Part shown: in pieces, positions 1 to 10,835 of the stretch
Numbering within the stretch: the first letter of the stretch is position 1
Layout: each line of letters begins with the position of its first letter
NCBI GenBank assembly: GCA_031310005.1
Contig: CM062382.1
Coordinates: 2,914,001 to 2,978,000 of the forward strand
DNA from: Dactylellina haptotyla
Taxonomy: Eukaryota; Ascomycota; Orbiliomycetes; Orbiliales; Orbiliaceae
Reading direction: 5' to 3'
Length of the DNA stretch: 64,000 nt
Program-made: the position numbers and the translations under genes
Notes under the pieces: model-generated
The model's database searches: none
Told to the model about the DNA's origin: nothing
The model's input: only the letters and a program-made list of their open reading frames with translations

Positions 1-1753
1 GGATATTCGTATTGGCAGAGAATTGAGGATTCGTTTTGGGATAGGATAAAGCTCCCAGCCTTGACAAAACACTGCATCGCTAACCGGGCTTCGGATATCG
101 ACTGTGGATAAAGGTGTTGAAGTTTCTAGACTGGATACTAGGGCTTGGTTCGTCCTCGCCGGTGAGTATTAGCTTATAGGGTCAAATTCCACAATTATGG
201 ACTCAAGATCATATCTTACATTTGGCTTTCATCAAAGCAAGTTCGGTCAAAGTAAATTTTCTTGCGATCTCTTTCTTAACCCTTTTGGGTGATATATGAA
301 ACCCACCATTCAGGATTGCTTCTGTTTTTCTCTTCTCCCCTCGGGAAACTGTAGATTGCGCGATCACGGCCCATTGCTCCTTTGTTCCGCGTTTTTTGAA
401 GCCCCATTTATTTAGACGGTCCCGATATTGAGATATCCTAGTTTTATAAAAAAAACTCGCTTGTTAGATGATTTCTATTTAGTTACGTGGCTCCGAGTCG
501 GTTTATCTTTACTTACGAGGCACCAAAGTTATATTCGGACTCCATGGTATCTCGTAACTCCCTGACCGTATAGTTAAGACCAAGGTATAAGAATTTCATT
601 TCTTCCTTGTGGTCATCCATTGTATTGATAGGAGCTGCTCGTTTCCTCTTAACAGCAACTAATGCTGTGGAAGTGCGTGCTGTCGTGTCCATTGTTGCTA
701 AGTTTGTGGGGTACAGACTTTGGACAATTACAGGGTGATTTTCTCTCAGCCTCGTGGTGCCTTATGACGCTTTAGAGCGAAAAATTGCAAGAAAGAAATA
801 TATTTCTGATATGTTAAAAAGAGAGAAGAAAATATACGTGCCAAATAAGCTGACGGTAATTGAGGAAGAATTCTCGTGCTAGGTAAAGCGGACGAGATAA
901 ATATGAAGGTGAGCACTCATTTATAGATATTCAAGACTTCATAGCCCTCTTACAAGTAGAGCCGATGCAGCCTCTCGGACCCATGAGCCATTCCTGCGAA
1001 GTGATTGGTCAGTTCTCAAATGTCGTTCGGTAAAACTTTACCATCCACAACCGCAATACACGGAATCCTGCACGCCAAGAGCTAGTCGATAACAACTCGT
1101 CGGCTGAGAAAGATAGCGAGGTGCTCGCAGATGGGCGATGCGAACCCATCTGAATAATAATGGCCGGCGAGATATTAGTTTTGTGTTACAAGAGGGGAAG
1201 AAGCGAGAAACTCGAGGCCCAGCAGCTGAAGATGCATGCGGTCGCAGCGATAAGATTATCTAATCAGTAAATGTGGCCAGGCGTATAAAGCGATGCCAAA
1301 GCTCGTTCCACCACCCCCAGCAGATCTACTTCCTCTAACGATACCAACTTGCCATAGCGCATGCATATTGTGGCATACTGTTGGATATTTCAATGTAAGT
1401 TAGTCTAATTCTCTGTTGGATTCTGGTGAAGCCGCGTTGTTGTCGTCCGTCCGGAAGAGCTAAATGTAGCCGGCCAATGACGTATCACGACCCTGAAATG
1501 TAACGCAGACTAACCTTCGTGGGACGAAACCCCGGCCAGTCAACACCACCACGCCCCTCTCGCTCAAACAAACCTCCTCAAGAGAACGAGCAAGTCTCAA
1601 TTGACTTCATTCGTTCCGCCGGATTCTGTAATTCATCTTTACTCTTTACACACGCCGCCAAAGAGGCCTTTCATTCATGCCAGAGTGACTTGGATGAAGC
1701 CATAACCCCTCACCCCGCCCCGCTGCCCCTCCCCGGCCAACCCCTATCGAACC
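1..1753. other. Gene-free left edge
   Basis: No reading frame with coding character or family motif was found on either strand. The first kilobase is AT-leaning. The last 250 bases before the start at 1754 are C-rich and probably include the promoter and 5' leader of the NAD(P)H dehydrogenase gene. An upstream frame (1519-1863) overlaps that start but has no recognisable content. Confidence 0.5.
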
Positions 1754-4219
1754 ATGTTCGCACCTCGTATCGTCTCCCACGCGACATCGCGATGTCTGCG
1801 GGGAGCACTTCGGAGCCATCCATCGCCAATTCTGTCGCGCTTAGAATCTGTCAAATTCACTAAACCAACAGGTTTCAATGTTATTCGTTCACTCCGGACC
1901 GTCCACCCTCCTGCCGCGTCTACCCGTGGCACCCCGATATCGCTCGCTCGTAATCTAAATCCATTGCCGAAACGTCGATTCTCTCCAGTACTGCTCCAGG
2001 TTCGAAGATATGCAGATGCTGCTGCCAAGGCTCCTCCGGGCAAGGTTAAGAAACCTCGTTCGGCAATCGTCAAGGCGTGTATCCGGACCTTAACTATGTT
2101 TGGGTTTATCGGAGCCGTCTTTGGCGGCGCTATAATCTGTTTCTTCATTTACGATGCTACGACTTACAGCGAGGACCCCGAGGTTATCGATATACCTGTC
2201 TCCGAATTGGCATTGAACCCGGAACGCGGTGGGCCGAAGAACTTGCCTATTGCAAGGGTTTTGGTTGATGACGATGAATCTGAGGGCCGGGCCAACTGCA
2301 AGCACAAGCCAAAGCTAGTGGTATGCTTAATTGAGTTATAATCTGTGTCTGTTTGGGGATATAGAAGCTTATCAAATTTGTGACTAGATTCTCGGATGCG
2401 GCTGGGGCTCGGTTGCTATTCTCAAGACGCTCGCTGCTGACCAATACCATGTTACTGTCGTCTCGCCGTCCAATTACTTCCTGTTCACCCCATTCCTGCC
2501 CAGTGCCACCGTACGTATCAATATTGCTCCTTAAGAAATGAGAGGATGTACTAATTTGAGGTATAGGTTGGAACACTCGAGCTTCGATCCCTTGTCGAAC
2601 CAATTCGGACAATCCTTGCACGTATCAAAGGCCACTTTCTCCAAGCTCACGCCGAAGGTGTCGAATTTAGTGAAAAGCTCGTCGAGGTATCTCAGATCAT
2701 TGATGGCGAAAAACGGCATTTCTATCTTCCCTACGACAAGCTCATCATTGGCGTCGGCTCGCAAACGAATACGCACGGTGTCAACGGACTCGAACATTGT
2801 CAGTTTCTCAAGACTATCGATGACGCGAGAAAGATCCGCAAAAGGGCCATTGGAAACTTTGAAAAGGCTGTTTTACCAACCACGAGCGACGAGGAAAGGA
2901 AGAGACTTCTCTCGTTTGTCATCTGCGGTGGTGGGCCGACTGGTATTGAGTTCGCGGCCGAGATTTACGATATGTTGAATGAGGATTTGATAAGACATGT
3001 AAGGACGCGAGCTTCACGGGACCTTAAATATTATACTGACAATAATAGTATCCACGAATTCTCCGAAACGAAGTCTCGGTGCACGTTATCCAGTCGAGAA
3101 GCCATATTCTCAACACATACGACGAGGCACTTTCAATGTACGCTGAAGAACGGTTCGCTCGTGACCACGTCGAAGTCTACACAAACGCCCGCGTGCAAGA
3201 GGTCAAACAAGACAAGATCGTGTTCTCCGAAAAAACCGATGACGGCAAGGTTCTTACCAAGGAAATACCCTTCGGATTGTGTTTATGGTCAACTGGCGTT
3301 GGTAAGACCCACTAGCCTCGGATCTTTTGTGTCACCGTACTAACTATGTCTCAGCTCAGACCGACTTTGCTAAGAACCTAGCGACGCAACTCGACAAGCA
3401 AACTAACAAGCATGCCCTGGAAACCGACACACACCTCCGTCTCATCGGTGCCCCTATGGGTGACGTCTACGCTATCGGTGACTGCGCAACCGTTCAATAC
3501 AACCTGGCACAGAACATTATGACCTTCCTCCGTGATATTGCCTGGGAAAAAGGGAAAGACCCTAAGGAGGTCCACCTCACTTTCAAAGACTGGCAAACTG
3601 TCGCCCTCAGAGTGAAGAAACGTTTCCCGCAGGCCGGCCAACATCTCCGTCGTCTCGATAAGTTGTTTCAGCAGTACGATGTCGATCACTCTGGTACCCT
3701 CGACTTCAAAGAGTTTTCCGAACTCCTATCGACCATTGATGACAACTTGACTAGCTTACCCGCTACGGCGCAGAGAGCACACCAACAAGGCCAATATCTC
3801 GGCCGGAAGCTGAACAAGCTCGCCCAAGTCGCGCCGGGAATGCATGCCAACGGACTACTCGACGGTGACTTGGATGAGGCTTACTATAAAGCTTTCGAAT
3901 ACAAGCATCTGGGAAGCTTGGCGTATGTTGGCAATGCGGCGGTCTTTGATGTTCAGGGTTTCAGCTTTGCTGGTGGTGTTGCAGCGGTTTATCTTTGGAG
4001 GTGGGTTTGATAACAATAAGATCTAGATGGAAATATGAGCTAACAAATGGGTGGTGTAGATCCGCGTACTTTGCGCAGAGTGTGAGCTTGAGAACCCGAT
4101 TCCTGCTGTTTATGGATTGGGCGAAGAGGGCGCTGTTTGGCCGAGGTAGGTTCTCTCTTTCACTTATACGAAGAGCGCGATAGATGCTAATCGGATTTAT
4201 AGATATGATGGACCTCTGA
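1754..4219 (+). CDS. nde1: External alternative NAD(P)H:ubiquinone oxidoreductase with EF-hand
   Basis: Single-subunit, non-proton-pumping type II dehydrogenase. It passes electrons from cytosolic NAD(P)H to ubiquinone at the outer face of the mitochondrial inner membrane. Seven exons: 1754-2320, 2388-2510, 2567-2998, 3049-3301, 3355-4000, 4060-4145, 4203-4219. They give 707 codons, close to Neurospora NDE1. The N-terminus is a basic presequence ([13 protein letters not shown]), with a membrane segment near residues 113-130. The FAD site is GCGWGS (about 192-197) and the second nucleotide site is GGGPTG (about 351-356). One complete EF-hand loop, [12 protein letters not shown], lies at about 567-578, inserted in the C-terminal half as in the calcium-regulated external enzymes. 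The end of the second Rossmann strand carries Gln389 rather than Glu, which in this family favours NADPH. Start choice: first ATG of the open frame, followed by a good presequence. All junctions keep frame and motif continuity. Confidence 0.93.
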
Positions 4220-4608
4220 GCGGAAGAGATGCGCTGTTACAATCCTCTACTCACCCTTTACTCTGAGCGAAGTTGAATATGCTTTTCGTATATATTTGAT
4301 TTCCATCGAGTCTTTTAAAAAAAATACCGCATTCATTTTTTCAATTGCGTTTATCATTACAAGCAAAGCGAATAAAACCCTCGTCTATACTTCTGCGATA
4401 CATATTATGCCCCAATCCATTTTTTCCTTGCTTTCTTTTGTTTTCTTTTCGTATTTGCGTTTTGTGTGGTATTAATCTCCTGTCTTGGTGGGATTTATTC
4501 TCGTCTGAATTCTTACTCTATATATATACTTTTTGCTTGTCTACTTTTTTTTTGCCTTCGAGATTCCCCTACTCCGTATTTCACCGTAAAGAGGGTGGGT
4601 ATTTTGGG

Positions 4609-4638
4609 AATAGATATATATATATATCTACATATATA
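4609..4638. repeat. TA-rich simple repeat
   Basis: Alternating TA dinucleotides interrupted by CTA and CATA, in the T-rich region downstream of the dehydrogenase gene. Simple low-complexity tract with no evidence of function. Confidence 0.7.
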
Positions 4639-5546
4639 CCTTGAATCAAACAACACTGTACGTGTTCTATACGTGTCCCTTGGTATTAAAAAAACAATGC
4701 GAAAAGCAAGCAAACAATGGATACGGAGATAGTCAAATACGGGTGGGTTACAATGCGCGAAATTCGACACAAAGAGCGTGCATTACCTAAACACTTTTAG
4801 AGTTCTTTTTTCCTGGTGTAACGATGGGAGGGTTAAAACAGGCGAGGCGAGATCTAGGGGGCTTCCGTTTTCAATTCAGGCAGGCGCGGTCAAAGCAAGA
4901 AACAACGAGCTACTGGTAAGTTAGTTAGACAGCATGAGGGGGAAAAAAAGAACTGCAACCCCAAAAACGCCACGGGCCAAATTCTAGCCTGCAGGTAGAA
5001 CGGGAGGGTGCAACACCGGAAATTTCGGTCGAATGGTTTTGCAGGGCAGGGGTGCAGGGGTGGAGAAGAACACGAATGCAGAAATCTAACGAAAGGCTAA
5101 ACAAAGAGGAAGGGGAGGACAAACTATGGACAAACCACAAACTGATTGTTCTGATTGTTTAGAAGCGGTGGGGATTATGAGTGGCTTTTTCGATTGTGAA
5201 TGCGATTAATGTGGATGGAAAATTCTGCAGCGGTAGTCGCGTGAGTCGGAATAACGAGTGTACTGGATGGTATTGACTTGCTCTACAGAGTAGGTGGATC
5301 TGGGTTGAAAAGGAGAGGGGGATCCCGTGAATATGATAAATGTTAAATTGCGAAAGGAAGAAGATGGACGCTTTCCAAGCTGTTGGCGGTCGGGTTGGCG
5401 ATACGTGAAATGACCTGAAGCTGTCTGTCAACTGGTTCTTTGGCAATTGGCAGTTTGGGAGATCGCGGCGGACGGTGGCTGTGTTCATCCCTTTTGCAAT
5501 CTCGTTTGATCTGCCCGCTGTAGCCGACAACGCGCACGCACGCAAG

Positions 5547-5777
5547 CTAATATAAATGATTGATTAGCTCGAACGAACGAACGAGCCCGCTAGCATTTAA
5601 GATGAATGGCGGCGGGTGTCTGGTGTCCGGTGCCTGAACTGGGAGAAACTGTTCCTGTTTCCGCAGAAGATTAGCAAATTGGCTAGCAACCGTTGGATCC
5701 ATGGAGAGCAGCTGGTCCGGAGATCCACTCGGTCTGACTCGCCCTGGTGTCCTGCTGCCAGAACCTGACGACGACAT
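5547..5777 (-). CDS. Possible small protein, 76 residues (doubtful)
   Basis: Minus-strand frame from the ATG at 5777 to TAA at 5547. It begins MSSSGSGSRTPGRV and contains a central segment, DPTVASQFANLLRKQEQF, with helical, protein-like composition that stands out from neighbouring random frames. The last codons run into a GAAC/GTTC repeat, so the C-terminus is suspicious. A real gene might splice out of this frame before the repeat, but I found no clear donor. No family was recognised. It could equally be chance. Confidence 0.25.
   Translation of the reverse strand: MSSSGSGSRTPGRVRPSGSPDQLLSMDPTVASQFANLLRKQEQFLPVQAPDTRHPPPFILNASGLVRSFELINHLY
5571..5584. repeat. Short GAAC tetranucleotide repeat
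   Basis: Three and a half copies of GAAC. The same unit recurs in a longer array at 7311-7370 in the same gene-free region. Confidence 0.75.
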
Positions 5778-6743
5778 GTAAATTACGATATATTGACATC
5801 TCGATGGGAAGAAATCTTGGAAGAGAGGGCATGCCAAGCAGATATACCTGCGATGCTACTCGCACGCGGTGCCCCATCGGTTCCCCCTCGCGAGGGCTGG
5901 TTGGTACGGTGCCCGTTCGACGCTTTTCGCTGGTCGTCAACTGGCCGTCTCTTTCGCACCCCGTCGCCGATCGCTGTCAGCGGGGAGAAGTCTCCGTAGC
6001 AGAAAGAACACAGCGAAGCATTCGCTGGGGAACAGGCGCCGGCTCGCGAGGAGCCCTATCCATTCGTTATAGCTTTTGCAAAAGGTATATCTAGAAATAG
6101 AACGCTTACGCATTGCATGGAACCCCCCCATTTTCTTTTCTCCGAGCAAAATTGCGATTCGCGCTGCTGTAATCTCGGCGGCCGTTCAATGCCTAATGCT
6201 CGCTAGCTTCTACACCGTCATCGCCGTAGCCATAGTCATCACCATCGCCGTATAACTGAGCCTGTCAGGGGAACGGGAACGGTCCTGATTATTTTTTATC
6301 ATTGTGTTCTGCTCTGTGCATACGACATGCACGGCAGCATCGTATTTTATCCTCTTTACCCTCGGTGGCACTACTCGTGCCTCCCTCCTCGCTACCTCCC
6401 CCCCTGTTCGCGAGAAGGAAAAGAAGACTTTTTGACAGGTTTCGACTGCAGCGGTGCGGAATTCATGGCAGGGCCACCCCCCTCCTCCGCTGCAAAATAA
6501 AATATATGATCGAATGGGGGTTGGTTGGTGGTCCGTCTGGGCCACGATATGCACCCTTCGCGACGGGCTTGGATTGGCCGCGAGACCCACAACTGGCCCC
6601 AGGCACACCAGTCAAAACAGGTTCGCGCAAGAGTTGGAAAAAAAAGATGAGGTTGAGCGCTTGGCAGAGTTTCATTGTGTCTCTGGTTCGGCGCTGGTTA
6701 CGCCATGCGTTAGTTTGGGACGCACCTACGTGCCACCCGCAGG

Positions 6744-6763
6744 AGCAAGCAAGCAAGCAAGCA
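6744..6763. repeat. AGCA/CAAG tetranucleotide repeat
   Basis: Five tandem copies of a four-base unit (AGCA), followed by a G-rich GGCAGGCGGGCAAG-type stretch. Low-complexity sequence within the long leader region. Confidence 0.75.
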
Positions 6764-7310
6764 TGCGGACGGGCAGGCGGGCAAGTAGGACAGGCAAGAA
6801 TGGTTAGCGAAAAGGGCTTCCAAGACCTTTTGCTCCGTCGTTGCTCGTCCGGATGCCACTCCTTTAAAGCTATCCAGCATGCTCGAGCCTTGAAGCGTAC
6901 AGTGTCTCTCCGTCCAGCTACGTAACCTTCCGAGGTTTTTATCAAGTCCGCCGCCCAGTCGCCATAGGCACCACCCAACCGTCACTCGTTCGTGCCTGCG
7001 GTGCCGCGTCTGCTCGTTCGGTATCCGGCACGGTGCTCGTCTCTTTTAACTCGCCCGTGCTCCTCCTGGTAGATGGGCGTCGTCTTCTCTCTCGCAGTAT
7101 AGATATATCAAGAGAGATACGCACAGAGCATCCGAAAGACACACGGACAGACAGATAGAACGACAGAAACAGATTGATTGCTTCGTCAGGACGCTTGGAA
7201 AGGGCTTCCGGCTTCCCTGTTTCAGTCCGGCCCATCTCACCACACCGTCCTCTTTGGAAAGGTCCATCTGCAGGGCCCCCTCATCTTAGCCGACATATCA
7301 CATCTGCCTT

Positions 7311-7370
7311 GAACGAACGAACGAACAAACGACAGAACGAAGGCCGAACGAACGAACGAACGAACGACAG
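7311..7370. repeat. Imperfect GAAC tetranucleotide array
   Basis: About 60 bases made mostly of GAAC units, interrupted by CAAAC, GACAG and GAAGGCC. The array lies about 1 kb upstream of the GT8 start codon, in a CT-rich stretch that looks like a fungal promoter or leader. Confidence 0.8.
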
Positions 7371-8308
7371 TCTGCAGTCTAGTTCGAGGTTCATTTTTTG
7401 ATATCCTTTTTCTTCTTCTTTCTCCGCTTTCTTTTCTCCCTCAGTCGCTCGTTGGCCTCTCTCTGCTTTTAAAATTTTGCAATCCGCAATTTACACCCGC
7501 AGCTCCTACTATCGCTACTTGCTCGTTTCTTCTGCTTGTTCGCGTTCGAACGGAGTACCAAACGTCAGCATATCCGAGCTCTGCTCCTGAAGCACTGGCG
7601 ACATTCCTGACGCCGAAGCGAAATCCGTCTCAAACAAGGCCTCCCCTCCTCCCTCGCCAGGAACAACAGGAACAGGCCTCAGCACCGATTGTGATAATAC
7701 CAAGAATCTCGACCGTATCGTTTGGGAAGGCACCAACTTGGTCCCTCGGCACTAAAAAAAAAAAAAATTCAAGAATCGAGAATCCTCAGAATCATCAGAA
7801 TAAAAATACCCTTGCCGGTCCTTGCCGTTCCTTTTTTTCTCTCCTCTGCGGCTGTTTGGATACCGTGCCGATATATTTGCTATTTGCCTCCTGAAGGGAT
7901 CCTATAGCTTGCTGGCAAATGAAGCCTTAATTGACTGAGAGTTATTGATTGTATTGGCAATTATAATTTATCCCAGTTCGGGTCGTCTTAAGATTGATTA
8001 TTAGGGAGAGGGACAACACTTCATCAAAACCCTCGCTCAACCTCTCACAAGCACAATATTTCGTCATTCTCGATCGATTCCTCCACCTGGTCTTTCTCTT
8101 CTCCATCTATTCTTTTCTAACCTTCTCATCGATCTTGCTCGGACCCGGCCGTCCCATTTCCACCGCGCGCGAACATTGCAGCACCACCATAGGGAAACAC
8201 AGCTTGTCGTCCCCCCCGTCGGTTCTGGGTCCTTCGCGATCTAGCTTCCACCTCCCTTCTCTCCCTCAGTTCTCCTGAGTTTTCCTCCCCCGACAACATT
8301 TCTTGGCA

Positions 8309-9572
8309 ATGATGATGCCACGCCAATTCTCAATCAACCGGTCGACGGTGCTATTACCGGTCGTCGCGGTAGTAGTTATATTATTTCTATTATTAAGAAT
8401 AACAGGTTCGCGCATATTGAGACCCTAATTGTTTGCTGATATGGGCAAGAATCACAGCTAACACAAGCATGCTTTGCGTATATATAGATGACGGTGACAC
8501 AAGACCGTGGGAGTCCCGGAAAAAATACCCGCTGAAGAACAAGCCGACAGGGCCCCGACGCAGCCACAGCAATCTATACTCGAAACAAGAGCAAGCTCTG
8601 ATACGGCGGAAACCGCGGTACGCGATTACATCGACCATCCAGACGGGCTCGTACACCCCGCTCGGCCTGATGCTAGGCTACTCGATCCAAAAACACAACG
8701 ACCTGGCAGCTATGGACGCCGAGATGGTCATGCTCGTGCGGTCCGGCGGCGACGACGGAGTCTCGGCGGAAAACATCACGAGACTGGAAAGGGCGGGGTG
8801 GAGGGTGAAGGAAGCCGAGGAGCTGGAGTTCGAAAACGTCGATACCTCACAGATCCGCAGCCACCACCGACACAACCTCAACAAGCTGCACGTGTGGAGC
8901 TGGACCGAGTACGAGCGAGTTATATTCTTGGATGCCGACACCGTGTGCAAGGGATCGCTGGCGGAGCTGTGGCAGATGCCTGGGGATTTCGCGGCGGCGC
9001 CGGATGTCTGGTGGGATGTTATTACCGACAATCGATTCAATTCCGGGTTGATGGTGCTACGGCCTTCGATAGAGGAGTTTCACTCGTTGGTGAAGCACGT
9101 CTCGGACCCGAATTATCATTCGCCGAATGATGCCGATCAGGCTTTTTTGAATACCTACTATCGGTTTAGGTATTACGGGTTGCCGTACAAATACAATTTC
9201 AACCTCATCATGGTGGGTAGCAGCTGCCTCTTGGATTGGACGATATAAGAATGCTAACCGAGGTTTTTCTTCTGTAGTACCAATTCCACCGATACTACTG
9301 GGATCTATTATGGGACGAGGCAGTGATCGTGCACTTCACGGTGCGAAAGCCCAAATCGAACCCGAAAGAGCACTGTCACAAAGGCTGCAACGAGTGGGAA
9401 CCGATGGAGGTAAGTTTTCTCTCTCTCTCGGCAAATTGTTCCATCTTTTCGATGGTTCCCCAGATTTAGAGAGCGAGGCTAATCTGACATTCTTTTCTAG
9501 TGGTACGGAATGATGTTCCGCGAAATGCTGGCGTTTTACGGCTGGGAGAACGAAATCCCGCTGTACGCCTAA
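8309..9572 (+). CDS. Membrane-anchored family GT8 glycosyltransferase
   Basis: Retaining glycosyltransferase of the GT8 (glycogenin-like) fold. It should use a nucleotide-sugar in the Golgi or ER lumen; donor and acceptor are unknown. Proposed exons 8309-8405, 8488-9212, 9278-9409, 9501-9572 give 341 residues. Exon 1 begins MMMPRQFS and encodes a strong hydrophobic segment at about residues 13-30, a type II signal anchor. The GT8 domain follows. It starts near residue 77 (RYAITSTIQTGSYTPLG) and carries the metal-binding DxD motif as DAD at 181-183 (FLDADTVCKGS), an FNSGLM segment and an HF..RKP stretch near the C-terminus. The first intron has a weak donor (GTTCGC) but a good branch point (CTAAC) and acceptor, and it restores frame exactly. 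Without it the frame from 8433 has a poor N-terminus. The family call is firm; the first exon is an inference. Confidence 0.82.
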
Positions 9573-10835
9573 GCTGAATCTGAAACTTCAATATTTTTGC
9601 CATCGCGCGCCCCTCTGTTGTTTTTTTAGACCATCCGAAACGAATTTCCTCGCCTTTCCTTTCCTTTCCTACTACAACTACAACTACTATACGACGACGC
9701 CCCGTAGCGGATGACCTTGCTTTGAGTCAGCAGTTTTATACGTTGGTCGTTTTTCGCGCACGCGCGCCCTGCACAACAGCAGCACCACACTCGACAATGA
9801 ATAGCGATTTTATGTTTAATCATTAATCCAGAGGAGGAGTTTCGAGTTTCCTTTTTGGTGACCCCCCTCTATGATACTAGAGTTTCTCTTCGCACCCCTT
9901 TTTTGTTCTCGATTTCTCTTCGGCTCTTGTTTCAGAAACCAAAGATATGCTGTACCATATCTGCTTCTGTACCATTTTCGTATCCCTTCTTCAACCTCTT
10001 TGTTTTTTGACTTCTCGGATTACCACCTTTATTTCAGGTGTACATACTTTCTCTCCTTACTTTCCGACCTGGCATTCTACTGTACTATATATATTTCTGG
10101 CTTGTCCTGTTTCCAGACTGCTTTTGCTCCATTTTTTTCTTCTTCTTCTATCTTTGCTTGGTGTTTTGCTTTATTTCTTCGTCGTTCCTGTTTACAGCTT
10201 TACAAGGCGTATATTTGATTTTTGAATTCGGGATTATAGCTTTTGCGTGCTCGTGCGTGTTTTTTGGAGCAGGAGCAGGAGCGAGGCTGAGTGAGAGTGT
10301 GTGGATTGATAGAGTCGATAGTGGAATCCCAAATACCCAAAAGATTAATGATATTGAATACTACTTTATTCCCACAAAACTTAAAAAAAGAATATGCTAA
10401 AGATAGATAGAGAGAGGTGTCAGGCCCGGCTGACTAAGAGCAGAGCAGTAAGCATAAGCGGACGGGAACTTGCATGGCGGGCGAGGGGTCTGCGGCGGCC
10501 TGAATGCAACTTGATGATATCATTTTCGCGAAACGGTGGGTTCCTCAGTCCGCCAACGCAAGGAATAGAACCTCTCAGAACATCACCTGGTCGTGCCTCC
10601 GTTTGCCCCGCCGCGGAACCCAGCCTTCTTCTTCTGCTGTTTGCTCGCTCGCTGCGAACCATTCAAACCGCACCACCTCCGACATTTCCAGCACGCATAA
10701 AACTCTTAATTTTCGGTCAAACGAACGAACAAAGGCCGGCCCGGAAGAGAAAAGAAAAAGACGCGGTTGGAGGAGAAGAACAACATCACCTTTTTTGCTC
10801 CAACCTTCCGGAACGACGGTATCTGATATTCCACG
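9573..10835. other. Intergenic region between GT8 and Esa1 genes
   Basis: The first 130 bases hold simple repeats (TTTCC at 9654-9670, ACAACT-type at 9671-9690) and are probably 3' UTR. A long pyrimidine-rich stretch at 9.9-10.2 kb looks like promoter DNA, and a GCAGGA repeat sits near 10270. An open frame from 10394 runs past the Esa1 start in another frame, but its composition is random-like. Confidence 0.5.

Larger units (their letters stand above)
4220..8308. other. Long intergenic/leader region before the GT8 gene
   Basis: About 4.1 kb without a convincing gene. The first part (to about 4.7 kb) is T-rich, with a TA-repeat tract, and is probably the 3' region of the dehydrogenase gene. 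The stretch 5.5-8.3 kb is GC-balanced, rich in CT tracts and tetranucleotide repeats, and could be promoter plus a long or spliced 5' leader for the gene starting at 8309. Many short overlapping frames occur on both strands, none with family motifs. A possible small minus-strand ORF is listed separately. Confidence 0.5.

Noticed and set aside
6302-6978. Overlapping frames of 117-207 codons on both strands
   Set aside because: Mutually overlapping, no family motif; explained by GC-balanced sequence with few stops.
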